DNA of 34,577 nt from assembly GCA_903904835.1 (NCBI GenBank), contig CAIVEI010000083.1, forward strand, positions 1-34,577. Direction: 5' to 3'. The notes under the pieces are model-generated. The model was not told where the DNA came from and made no database searches. It saw only the letters and a list, made by a program, of their open reading frames with translations. The stretch is from an uncultured Schlesneria sp. (lineage in GTDB: Bacteria > Planctomycetota > Planctomycetia > Planctomycetales > Planctomycetaceae). The translations under genes and the position numbers were made by a program. Within the stretch, counting starts at the first letter, position 1. Each line of letters opens with the position of its first letter. Positions 1-7,274 of this stretch are shown here, one piece after another.

Positions 1-1167
1 GCTGACGAAAACCGTGGCAAAACGTGGGACGATGCCTATGATCGCTTTCGTCAGCATCGTGCAAGCCGCCTTCGAAAGGCATCACTCACGCACGCGTTGT
101 CACGTTTGCAACTTGCGGAAAGGATTTTCGCTGACTACTTCCGGGAGCAAGGATGCGACGGAGGGATATTTGTTCGTGAGTGCTGCAAACTGGAGATGCT
201 GGAGTATCTTCAAGAGCGGTTGCTCGCTGGGGACGAATGTCGATATGACACGCGTTCACCCAACACGGTCAACAGTATGCTGGGGGCTGTGATGGCGTTC
301 GTACGATACTGTCATGCTCACGATTGGATCGACCGTGTTCCGCAACTTCAGAAGCTGGACGTGGACGACGTCATGAAGGGGCGTCCGATCACTGTGGAAG
401 AATTCGAGCGGATGCTCGCAACGACTCCGCAAGTGGTAGGAGCAGGCAGCGCTCAATCATGGCGGTTCACTCTCCGCGTTCTGTGGGGGAGTGGTTTCCG
501 TATTGGGGACGTGATGGATTTCTGTTGGGACGATGACCGACATATCTATCCAGTCTGGCCTGAACAACATGGGCAACATCCAACTCTTGTTGTTCCGTCC
601 ACGCAGAAGAATGGCGTGCATCAGGAAATTCCTATGCTGCCGGATCTGCGAACGCTGCTGGAGTCCGTTCCCGAAGGTGAACGAACGGGCTGGGTCGTGA
701 ATCCGCGACCGGTGGAATACGAACTGCGGATGCCGAGCAACTGGCGTTCCCCAGGTATCGTCTGCCGGTCGGTCGAACGACTGACGAAAGAACATGTCAG
801 TCGAGTGATCGCAAAGATTGGTAAGGAAGCCAAAGTTGTCGTGCGACAGGCGGACGAACGGAAAAAAAGCCGCGTGAAATATGCGAGTGCCCACGATTTG
901 CGTCGGGGCTGTGCCCTGAGGCTAATTAACGCGGGCGTTTCAGCGGAAACGCTGATGGTGGTGATGCGGCACGCAGACTTTGCGACCACGCAGAAGTTTT
1001 ACGGTGCCATGCGCTCTGCACAATCTGCGGCGGCAGAGGTGCGGCAGAAACTGTCCGCCGGAGACAAACCCCCATTATTGGGGGGATTTGTGGGGGGAAC
1101 GGAACCAATCTCCCACTTGTCCGAAATTGAAGTCCAGAAGATTAAGTCCTTGCTGGCTTCACTTTAA
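1..1167 (+). CDS. Tyrosine-type site-specific recombinase (integrase), 5' end outside window
   Basis: The reading frame is open from base 1, so the N-terminus lies upstream of the window; a TTG at 97 is only an internal candidate start. The visible part has an N-terminal SAM-like core-binding region followed by a catalytic domain. Numbering from the TTG, the catalytic set is Arg135 in GSGFRIGD, probable Lys171, His266 and Arg269 in AHDLRR, His292 in RHAD and the nucleophile Tyr302 in KFYG. All expected residues are present, so this part looks functional. Such enzymes integrate or excise DNA elements at att sites. The stop codon lies 4 bp from the 3' end of a tRNA-Arg gene on the opposite strand, which suggests that the tRNA is the attachment site. 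The last ~45 codons after the catalytic Tyr include a G/C palindrome (1069-1084) read in frame as PPLLGGFVGG, unlike normal integrase tails. Host-fixed recombinase is the alternative to element integrase. Confidence 0.9.
   Translation, partial: ADENRGKTWDDAYDRFRQHRASRLRKASLTHALSRLQLAERIFADYFREQGCDGGIFVRECCKLEMLEYLQERLLAGDECRYDTRSPNTVNSMLGAVMAFVRYCHAHDWIDRVPQLQKLDVDDVMKGRPITVEEFERMLATTPQVVGAGSAQSWRFTLRVLWGSGFRIGDVMDFCWDDDRHIYPVWPEQHGQHPTLVVPSTQKNGVHQEIPMLPDLRTLLESVPEGERTGWVVNPRPVEYELRMPSNWRSPGIVCRSVERLTKEHVSRVIAKIGKEAKVVVRQADERKKSRVKYASAHDLRRGCALRLINAGVSAETLMVVMRHADFATTQKFYGAMRSAQSAAAEVRQKLSAGDKPPLLGGFVGGTEPISHLSEIEVQKIKSLLASL
1065..1097. repeat. G/C-run palindrome inside the 3' end of the recombinase gene
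   Basis: CCCCCA (1069-1074) pairs with TGGGGG (1079-1084) around a 4-nt loop. The flanking CAAA (1065-1068) and TTTG (1087-1090) extend the stem imperfectly, and a second G-run follows at 1092-1097. The sequence resembles the short C-run/G-run palindromes dispersed in many bacterial genomes, here read in frame near the C-terminus. Membership of a repeat family is from memory and was not searched. Confidence 0.5.
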
Positions 1168-1171
1168 GAAA

Positions 1172-1245
<74 letters not shown>

Positions 1246-1266
1246 GCAAACCACGTTTTGGGAAGA

Positions 1267-1395
1267 TTACTTCCCGCGAAAACATTCCATGATTGCCTCC
1301 GCAAATGATGCGGGATGTTCATCAGCAATGTCGTTCAGGAACGATAAGGTAACTGCTCTGTTCTTTTGACGCAACCAGTCTGGGCCGGAAGTTTT
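1267..1395 (-). pseudogene. Possible C-terminal gene fragment upstream of the tRNA
   Basis: On the minus strand a stop-to-stop frame of 42 codons ends at TAA (1267-1269). It reads through DWLRQKNRAVTLSFLNDIAD and ends in AEAIMECFRGK. The amino acid mix looks like a helical protein C-terminus rather than random translation. There is no start codon with a ribosome site, since an in-frame stop lies just upstream at 1396-1398. I do not recognise the family. It could be a decayed gene end left by rearrangement near the tRNA, or chance. The rest of 1246-1463 shows nothing else. Confidence 0.25.
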
Positions 1396-1463
1396 TTATG
1401 ACGCCAAAAAGACTGTGCGAAGGAAGGGGTTAGTTCAAAACCGCGTTTTGTACTGATTTGAAA

Positions 1464-4367
1464 TTACTTCAGTCGTTCACGGAGCCGCAAGGCTCGTTCG
1501 TTTCCGTCATCTTTCTTCAAGACTTCCTCAACCAGTTTCTCGGCTTTGTCCCGCTTGTCGACGAGCAGGCAGGTTTCTGCCAGGCCAAGCTGGATATTGA
1601 TGTCCTTTGGTTTCAGTTCGAGTCCGGTTTCGTATTCCGCGATCGAGCGATCAAAGTCCTTTAAACCTGACAATGCGTCGCCAAGAATCCGATGGACATC
1701 CGCGTCCAGCACATCAATGTGAAGGGTCAGTTTTGCGAATTTGTATGCGGCTTCGAAATTCCCCTCGCTCAAGGCCAATTCGGCGAGCGCTTTTCTGGGG
1801 GCGGGATCGTCCCCTTCAATCAACACCAGTTTTTCGAGCGCCGTACGACGCGTCTCCGTTGCCCCGGTTAGCTTGGCGGCGGCGGCGGTCCCCTTCCACC
1901 AATCGCTTTCGTAAGGAAAATGTTCTTTGCCAAGTTCACAGAGCACGAACGCATCTTCAGGTTGCTTCTGCTTGAGTCGGGCGCGCATCAGCAATTCAAT
2001 GACCTGCTTGTTTGGATGCTCTTTGTCGAGTGCCGGTTCGAGAACCTTTGCTGCTTCGTCGAATTTGTCGTCCCGGAACAAAATTGCTGCCAATACCGAG
2101 GCTGCGACAGGTTGAGTCGGTTCCTTTTTCAGGACTTCTTCGGCGATCTTCTTGGCGTCGTCGCGCTTCTTGATCAGCAGCATCAGCTTGGCATAATTCG
2201 CTGCGGCTTTTGGATCACTCTTGTTCTTTTCGTATGCCTTTTCGATTTGGGATGGCCTCGGATCAGGTTCTTCCTCGCTCTTTTGCAGGCCCGAAACCAC
2301 CTTATCGAGGAATTCGCGATACCCTTTTTCGAAATCGGCTTTATCAACGCCAAAGACTTCCGGAATCGCCTGTTCGGTTGTCAGGTTTCGCCGATACGCA
2401 TCCAGCAGTTTTGCCAGCGTGGCATCACCAAATCGCTCGGCCATGTATTCTGCGTAAAGAACACTCTGGCAATAAGCGAAATTCCAGTTTTCCTGGGTCC
2501 CTGCCCTGATGAAACCCATGCTCAGGTTGTCCAGGTTTTTCAGTTCACCTTTCGGAACGCGGTTCAACAGCAGCGAGTTCCATTCGACGGGTCTGGGATA
2601 CCCTTCCGACCGGACAGCCAGCGCTTCTGTGTACCAGTGCGGGATATTAAATCGCGTCTGTTGAAGTGTCAGAACATGGACAAACTCATGTTTCAACACA
2701 CGAGCCCAATTCAGGGGATGCTCCATCGAGCCCGGGCTTTGCATGGCGATGATCACGCCCGTTGATGCTCCAATTGTCTGAACCCATGGCAGCCCGACCA
2801 TTCTGGCACTGAACCACTGATGCCCGGAAAGACCTTTGGCCGTGTTGTAGATCTCGATCTGAGTCCGTGATTCAGGTTCGAATCCGAACAACGTTGTCAG
2901 TTCGGGGTAAACTTCTTCGAGGTATTCGGCCATGTATCGAGCAAGCATTTTGTCGAGCTTTCCATCCGCTCGAACGACAAAATGGTCGGTCGTGATCGAT
3001 TCGTAATCGTCCAGGACCTTGATCACTTTTCTCATATTGCTGACACGAACGTGATAGGGGTCAGCCTTGAATGCTTCGTCGAGCGTCTTCCGTGCTTCGT
3101 CGATCTGGCCTGTCTGCATATAAAGTTGGCCAAGAGCGTTCTTCGGCTGCGACAGTTGCGGCATCAACAGGATGGCCTGCTTGAGCAATGGTTCGGCAAC
3201 GGAATGTTGTCGAAACATGTCGACAACTTCCGCGAGAGAAGCCAGAAAGTTGCCCGGTTTCGGGTTTCGTTTGGCAACGTCGATCAGAATCTGCTCGCAC
3301 CGTGTTGGGGCGTCCAATTTCAGGTCGCTGATATGATCCAGATGGCTGACGAGTTGTTTCCAGCGTGAGGGATCTGGCCAGCCATCCTGCAGCATCCGCA
3401 ATGCAGCCAGCCGCGCGAGGGTTTCCGGGTTTAACGGATTGACTTCGAGAGCCTCCGTCAACATTTTTTCTGCGGCGTCAAAATCGCGGAAATAGAGTTT
3501 TGCGGTGGCCAGGGCCTGAAGCGCCCCAGGTGCTTGTGGGCAGATTGTTATGGCTCGCTTCGCTTCTTCTTCGACTTCGTCCCAGTCGTAGTCGCCGATC
3601 GCCGACTTTGCCAATTCAGTATGGACTTCCGCAGCGTTGGGGTTGATCGCCAACGCGAGTTTTAATTCGGGGCGGCCCTGTGCCTTGTTGTATTTTTCGA
3701 GCAGCAACCGTCCTGATACGAGATGAGCCTGCCAGTACGTCTTGTCGGCCTTCAATGCATCGACATCAACCGTATTGACACAAAAGTCGAAGATCTGTGA
3801 CGAACTATGCCAGCGAGCATATTGAGAAGCACCCTTGGCGACGAGAACCAATGATTCCGGGTCTGTCGGTTGGGCGCGGTTGTAGAAACGTACGAACCAG
3901 CGATATGCCTCGTCGGCCTTCTTCAGTTCCCCTTTTTCTGTATAAAGATGAGCCTGTATCAGTCGCGCCAACAATTGATCAGGATCAAGCTTTAGAGCTC
4001 TGGCCACAGCGTCTTCTGCTTCTGGATAGCGGCCTCGGTCAAACTGAAGACTGGCAAGTTGAGCAAGCAATTTTGCGGAATCGTTGTGAGCTTTGATTGC
4101 TTCAATCACGATTTCTTCAGCCGCCGATCGTTCGCCTTGAGCACGCAAGGCCTCACTACGCAGTAAAGCGACTCGTACGGAATCAAGGCCAGCAGGGTTT
4201 TCTTGCTGTAGTTTGTCCAAGGTTTCGACCGCTTCACCGTAACGCCCCTTTTGAAAATGCTCGCGCGACTTGGCAAATCGGGTTTCGGTCGATTCGTCGG
4301 CAAACACACGCACATTGCATGCGATCTTCAGCACGATCAACAAAGCAATCATCGAAGGTGACTTCAT
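1464..4367 (-). CDS. Secreted TPR-repeat protein with central peptidase-MA-like (HExxH) domain
   Basis: 967 residues from the ATG at 4367; a TTG ten codons upstream is possible but would place extra residues before the signal peptide. Residues 1-24 form a signal peptide (hydrophobic IALLIVLKIACNVRVFA). Residues ~30-455 are TPR helices, for example GRYGEAVETLDKL and GRYPEAEDAVARALKLDPD. Residues ~460-690 match the peptidase-MA-like gluzincin family, with H560-E-F-V-H564 and a downstream Glu581 in WYTEALAV as likely zinc ligands and catalytic base. Residues ~710-967 are again TPRs ending in KAEKLVEEVLKKDDGNERAL. This architecture recurs in planctomycetes and other bacteria but its substrate is unknown. 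It would act outside the cytoplasm, with TPRs as protein-binding surfaces. It is divergent from the SIS gene at 4516 with about 150 bp between them. The domain call is firm; proteolytic activity is inferred. Confidence 0.88.
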   Translation of the reverse strand: MKSPSMIALLIVLKIACNVRVFADESTETRFAKSREHFQKGRYGEAVETLDKLQQENPAGLDSVRVALLRSEALRAQGERSAAEEIVIEAIKAHNDSAKLLAQLASLQFDRGRYPEAEDAVARALKLDPDQLLARLIQAHLYTEKGELKKADEAYRWFVRFYNRAQPTDPESLVLVAKGASQYARWHSSSQIFDFCVNTVDVDALKADKTYWQAHLVSGRLLLEKYNKAQGRPELKLALAINPNAAEVHTELAKSAIGDYDWDEVEEEAKRAITICPQAPGALQALATAKLYFRDFDAAEKMLTEALEVNPLNPETLARLAALRMLQDGWPDPSRWKQLVSHLDHISDLKLDAPTRCEQILIDVAKRNPKPGNFLASLAEVVDMFRQHSVAEPLLKQAILLMPQLSQPKNALGQLYMQTGQIDEARKTLDEAFKADPYHVRVSNMRKVIKVLDDYESITTDHFVVRADGKLDKMLARYMAEYLEEVYPELTTLFGFEPESRTQIEIYNTAKGLSGHQWFSARMVGLPWVQTIGASTGVIIAMQSPGSMEHPLNWARVLKHEFVHVLTLQQTRFNIPHWYTEALAVRSEGYPRPVEWNSLLLNRVPKGELKNLDNLSMGFIRAGTQENWNFAYCQSVLYAEYMAERFGDATLAKLLDAYRRNLTTEQAIPEVFGVDKADFEKGYREFLDKVVSGLQKSEEEPDPRPSQIEKAYEKNKSDPKAAANYAKLMLLIKKRDDAKKIAEEVLKKEPTQPVAASVLAAILFRDDKFDEAAKVLEPALDKEHPNKQVIELLMRARLKQKQPEDAFVLCELGKEHFPYESDWWKGTAAAAKLTGATETRRTALEKLVLIEGDDPAPRKALAELALSEGNFEAAYKFAKLTLHIDVLDADVHRILGDALSGLKDFDRSIAEYETGLELKPKDINIQLGLAETCLLVDKRDKAEKLVEEVLKKDDGNERALRLRERLK

Positions 4368-4515
4368 GTTCAAAACCAGCAGCGAAGGGAGGAACAATCA
4401 AACGATATTGACGCTACCCTAACACACGTGCGGACGCAATATGCCCATTCGTTTCCATTTCATTTCCTGATTATATCGTCTAGCGTAATGGCCCCCATTT
4501 TTTGAAAGCCAGAAC

Positions 4516-5130
4516 ATGTATAGCCAGAAGTATCTTGACTCATTGTCCACGGCATTGAACGGGACTCAATCTTCGATTGGAACCGAACCCGCCGGGATCG
4601 AAGACGCGTTGAACCGTGCGGTTGAAATTATTAAGACCGTCCAGACATCTTCAGGGACTCAGTTTTTCCTGGGGAATGGTGCAAGTGCTGCGTTTGCCGA
4701 GCACATGGCGCTCGACTGGACGAAGAACGGTGGAGTCCGATCGCAGAATCCATCGAGTTCCGTTTTGTTGACTGCGTTAGCTAACGATATTTCGTTCCAC
4801 GACGCCTTCGCGACATATCTCGATCGATACGCCCGGAAGGGAGATCTCGTCGTGACGATCAGTAGTTCCGGGAACTCAGAGAATATCGTGCGAGCGATCG
4901 CAACGGCCCGAAAGATGGAATGCAAGGTGATCACGCTGTCGGGCCTCAAGCCAGACAACACCAGCCGCAAGCTCGGAGACGTGAACTTCTACGTTCCGGC
5001 ACGGACCTATGGGATTGTCGAGTGTGCTCATCAGGCACTTCTGCACATGATGATTGATGCCTTCATGGGGATTGAAGAATGGGAACGCACGGGATACCAG
5101 AACATGAACATGACCCAATTCCAGTTGTAG
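4516..5130 (+). CDS. SIS-domain phosphosugar isomerase, GmhA-like (sedoheptulose-7-phosphate isomerase family)
   Basis: 204 residues, close to the ~190-200 of GmhA. The single SIS domain shows FFLGNGASAAFAEHMALDW (phosphosugar-binding loop and helix), then LTALANDISFHDAF, the loop TISSSGNSENIVRAI, and a C-terminal helix with ECAHQALLHMMIDAF, where a His occupies the place of the conserved GmhA catalytic His region. GmhA converts sedoheptulose 7-phosphate to D-glycero-D-manno-heptose 7-phosphate for LPS heptose or S-layer sugars in the cytoplasm. No other heptose gene (hldE, gmhB, waaD) is nearby, so the exact substrate is uncertain and I leave the symbol empty. The ATG at 4516 has only a weak AAAG upstream. 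The gene converges with the GYF gene, 29 bp away. Confidence 0.85.
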   Translation: MYSQKYLDSLSTALNGTQSSIGTEPAGIEDALNRAVEIIKTVQTSSGTQFFLGNGASAAFAEHMALDWTKNGGVRSQNPSSSVLLTALANDISFHDAFATYLDRYARKGDLVVTISSSGNSENIVRAIATARKMECKVITLSGLKPDNTSRKLGDVNFYVPARTYGIVECAHQALLHMMIDAFMGIEEWERTGYQNMNMTQFQL

Positions 5131-5159
5131 TTGCTCCGTACGTTGCTTTAGCTGTGACT

Positions 5160-5735
5160 CTAGGTCCTTGTTCGAGAATCAACGGATTTAGAATCAATAA
5201 GTGCCCAAACCAATGCGACTACCCATCCAACAATCGTACATCCAAGAAAGATATTGATCACGAGAATCGGTATTCGTTGAGGATGTGAGCGTTCGAATGC
5301 CAGCATCGTCGGAATAAAGTAGACGATAGAAATGAGAAAAGTCGTGCCGACGAACCATGCGAATCCGGCTTCCGGTTGTGGATCTGGATTCTCAACATTC
5401 TCCCAGACCGCCATCACCGCCCACCCCAAGAGAATGCATACGAAAATACCGAGAATCAGAAACAGCTTTCTGAGCGGGTTTTTCTTCGGTCGTGCAGAAA
5501 CTCTAGGGGAATCGTTAAACGTATTTTCAGGTATGGCAAGTGGTGGCGGTTGATGAGAAGAGGTTTCCGGAAGGAGTCCTTTTGTTGAATCGGCTCGCAC
5601 CCAATCCGTCATTCCTTTTTTCCAAACGAGCGTTTCCGAGGAAATCGTCCCTTTGGACGCCAAGGATTTGAGTTCTGCGGACGATACGGGGCCGAATTGT
5701 TGACCATCGACTGCATAAAACCATTCACTCGCCAT
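5160..5735 (-). CDS. GYF_2-domain membrane protein with superinfection-immunity-type C-terminus
   Basis: 191 residues. Residues 1-52 are a GYF_2 domain: EWFYAVDGQQFGPVSSAELKS followed by the LVWKKGMTDWVRA segment. Such domains bind short peptides and are often attached to bacterial membrane proteins. A Pro/Ser-rich linker (55-87) leads to three hydrophobic segments at ~90-110, ~125-145 and ~155-178. The last two contain YFIPTMLAFERSHPQ and NIFLGCTIVGWVVALVWAL, matching the superinfection immunity protein family (phage T4 Imm-like, motif N-x-F-x-G-x-T-x-x-G-W). In chromosomes this family is generally of unknown role, so antiviral function is not implied by the fold alone. The gene is monocistronic as far as visible. 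The ATG at 5735 fits because the GYF domain begins directly there. Confidence 0.8.
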   Translation of the reverse strand: MASEWFYAVDGQQFGPVSSAELKSLASKGTISSETLVWKKGMTDWVRADSTKGLLPETSSHQPPPLAIPENTFNDSPRVSARPKKNPLRKLFLILGIFVCILLGWAVMAVWENVENPDPQPEAGFAWFVGTTFLISIVYFIPTMLAFERSHPQRIPILVINIFLGCTIVGWVVALVWALIDSKSVDSRTRT

Positions 5736-5918
5736 AATTCACCACAAACGAGATGGGCACGCGGTTAATAGTGATACGCTACCGATACCGTGTAGAGCTT
5801 TTCAAGCGAGAATACGCGACCATAAATCAAGGTTGACGTGATTTTCAAACGCCAGTTGACGCATTGTTGTCTCTTTACGAATATCATGGCTCATCTGCAA
5901 TATTCGTTGAAACGAAAA

Positions 5919-5952
5919 CAGCCCGACCGCTGATTGATCAGCGATCGGGCTG
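5919..5952 (-). terminator. Rho-independent terminator of the OmpA-family gene
   Basis: 15-bp stem (one mismatch) with arms 5919-5933 and 5938-5952 and a 4-nt loop. Read on the minus strand it is followed by TTTTCGTTT. It lies 27 bp beyond the stop codon of the OmpA-like gene. Confidence 0.85.
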
Positions 5953-5978
5953 CGTGAATTGGAATTCTGCCTAAGCGT

Positions 5979-6803
5979 TTATTGCATTTCCGGGTCCCAG
6001 GCACTGGCGACTGGGGTGTCCGGGGCCAGGACGTAGATCTCGACGCGACGATTCTTCTGGCGAGTCGATTCGGACGAATTCGGCTCGACCGGTTGATGCT
6101 GGCCGTAACCCGAAACTCCCATGCGGTTTTCGTTGATACCTGATTTTCGCAGTGCTCGCATGACCGACAAGGCTCGGTGAGCTGACAGGCCCATGTTGTC
6201 GTGATGCTTGTCTGCGGTCGATTTTCTCGAAACAGGCTTGTCGTCGGTATGACCCGAGACCTGTACCTTCAGGTTACGAGAGTCTCCCTGATTCATGATC
6301 TGAGCGAACTCGTCGAGAATCTGTTTGGCTCGTGGTTGAACTTCGTCGCTGCCCGACGCGAACAGCAGGTCGTTCGAGAACTTGCTGACTCCCGTTTGTG
6401 GGTCGAAATCGAATTCCGGATACTTCTTCCGAAGTGCTTCCAGTTGTTTGCTGGTCCCCGGCGACATGGGATTGCTTGGTTTGCTGACCATCAGGGTCCG
6501 CATTCGGTTTTCCAACTCACTGTTGGTCGAAGCCAGGTTGCCGAGACGGGCATTTGCCGCATCCAGGTTTTGCTTCGCAGCGAGATATTGTTGTTCGAGA
6601 GCCGCTTTGTCAGCAGCGAGTTGAGCTGCCGTGCTGCCCATCCCGTTTCGTTCCATCGCCAGAGCTTTGTTCTGTTGATAGAGCTGCTGGGCACGCAGTT
6701 GGCTTTGTTGAAGCGCGTTCCGTGGAGGTCCTTGCATACATCCTATTGGCGAGAGGGCAAAAGCCATCAGACCAGTCGACAGGTAGACCCGAAAACGAGA
6801 CAT
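5979..6803 (-). CDS. OmpA-family peptidoglycan-associated lipoprotein
   Basis: 274 residues. Residues 1-22 are a lipoprotein signal ending in LSPIGC, so Cys22 is the probable lipidated residue. Residues ~30-105 are Ala/Gln/Leu-rich and likely coiled coil (LRAQQLYQQNKALAMERNG, AADKAALEQQYLAAKQNLD, NSELENRMRTL). Residues ~140-262 are the OmpA C-terminal domain: LLFASGSDEVQPRAKQILDE, VSGHTDDKPVS, LSAHRALSVMRALRKSGI, VSGYGQHQPVEPN and RQKNRRVEIYVL. These include the conserved Asp and Arg that bind the peptidoglycan diaminopimelate. The protein should tether the outer membrane to peptidoglycan. It is not Pal or MotB by length, and no flagellar or Tol genes are adjacent. A strong promoter (7036-7064) and terminator (5919-5952) make it a single-gene unit. 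Confidence 0.9.
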   Translation of the reverse strand: MSRFRVYLSTGLMAFALSPIGCMQGPPRNALQQSQLRAQQLYQQNKALAMERNGMGSTAAQLAADKAALEQQYLAAKQNLDAANARLGNLASTNSELENRMRTLMVSKPSNPMSPGTSKQLEALRKKYPEFDFDPQTGVSKFSNDLLFASGSDEVQPRAKQILDEFAQIMNQGDSRNLKVQVSGHTDDKPVSRKSTADKHHDNMGLSAHRALSVMRALRKSGINENRMGVSGYGQHQPVEPNSSESTRQKNRRVEIYVLAPDTPVASAWDPEMQ

Positions 6804-6985
6804 CGAAAGGCTCCTCGGTTAAGCGCACCGGTGCCGTAACGTGATATCGATGTCGAACGAAAGCCTCCGATGGAGGCGTAACGAAACGCCATCAAACACA
6901 CGAAGACGCAACGGTCAACGTACGATGAGATTGTGAATTGGATTTTTTTGAGATTGGATATCGATGGGCGGCTCGCCAGCTTGTT

Positions 6986-7011
6986 CTGTCCGTCGTTCCC
7001 GCAACGGACAG
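6986..7011. other. Hairpin in the predicted 5' leader of the OmpA-family gene
   Basis: CTGTCCGT (6986-6993) pairs perfectly with ACGGACAG (7004-7011) around a 10-nt loop. It lies between the predicted promoter at 7036-7064 and the start codon at 6803, so it would be in a ~225-nt leader. The gap 6804-7274 holds no convincing gene; minus-strand frames there lack ribosome sites. Confidence 0.5.
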
Positions 7012-7035
7012 GCTGCACGAGCCATTGTCGGCGGA

Positions 7036-7064
7036 TTTATAGTGATGAGTCCAATGGCTGCCAA
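7036..7064 (-). promoter_or_regulatory. Sigma70-type promoter for the OmpA-family gene
   Basis: On the minus strand TTGGCA (7064-7059) is separated by exactly 17 bases from TATAAA (7041-7036). This is 5/6 at each box with ideal spacing. Transcription should start near 7029 and run to the gene at 6803. Confidence 0.7.
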
Positions 7065-7274
7065 GAGGAGTATTAAACGAAATCTACTTGTTTGGGGTCT
7101 GTTTCCCGAGAGAAGCCTGTCACAATTGGCGTGATTCGGCGATTTCTGCCGAGGAAAGCCGTTCTTGACGGGAAGTCGACCGTGTTTCGTGTGCAAATAG
7201 CCCTGATCGGGGCATTCTTACGGAATTCATTTCATGCGTGCCAATGAACGAAGATAAGTGTTCCAAGTCTACTA

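Noticed and set aside
1920-2765. Long plus-strand open frame (281 codons) opposite the TPR/protease gene
   Set aside because: It is antisense to a protein with clear TPR and HExxH motifs; its own translation shows no domain and Phe/Leu/Gln-rich composition typical of antisense frames.
6915-7196. 93-codon minus-strand frame with a hydrophobic stretch, upstream of the OmpA-family gene
   Set aside because: It starts at TTG without a ribosome site and runs across the predicted promoter at 7036-7064; composition is not convincing.
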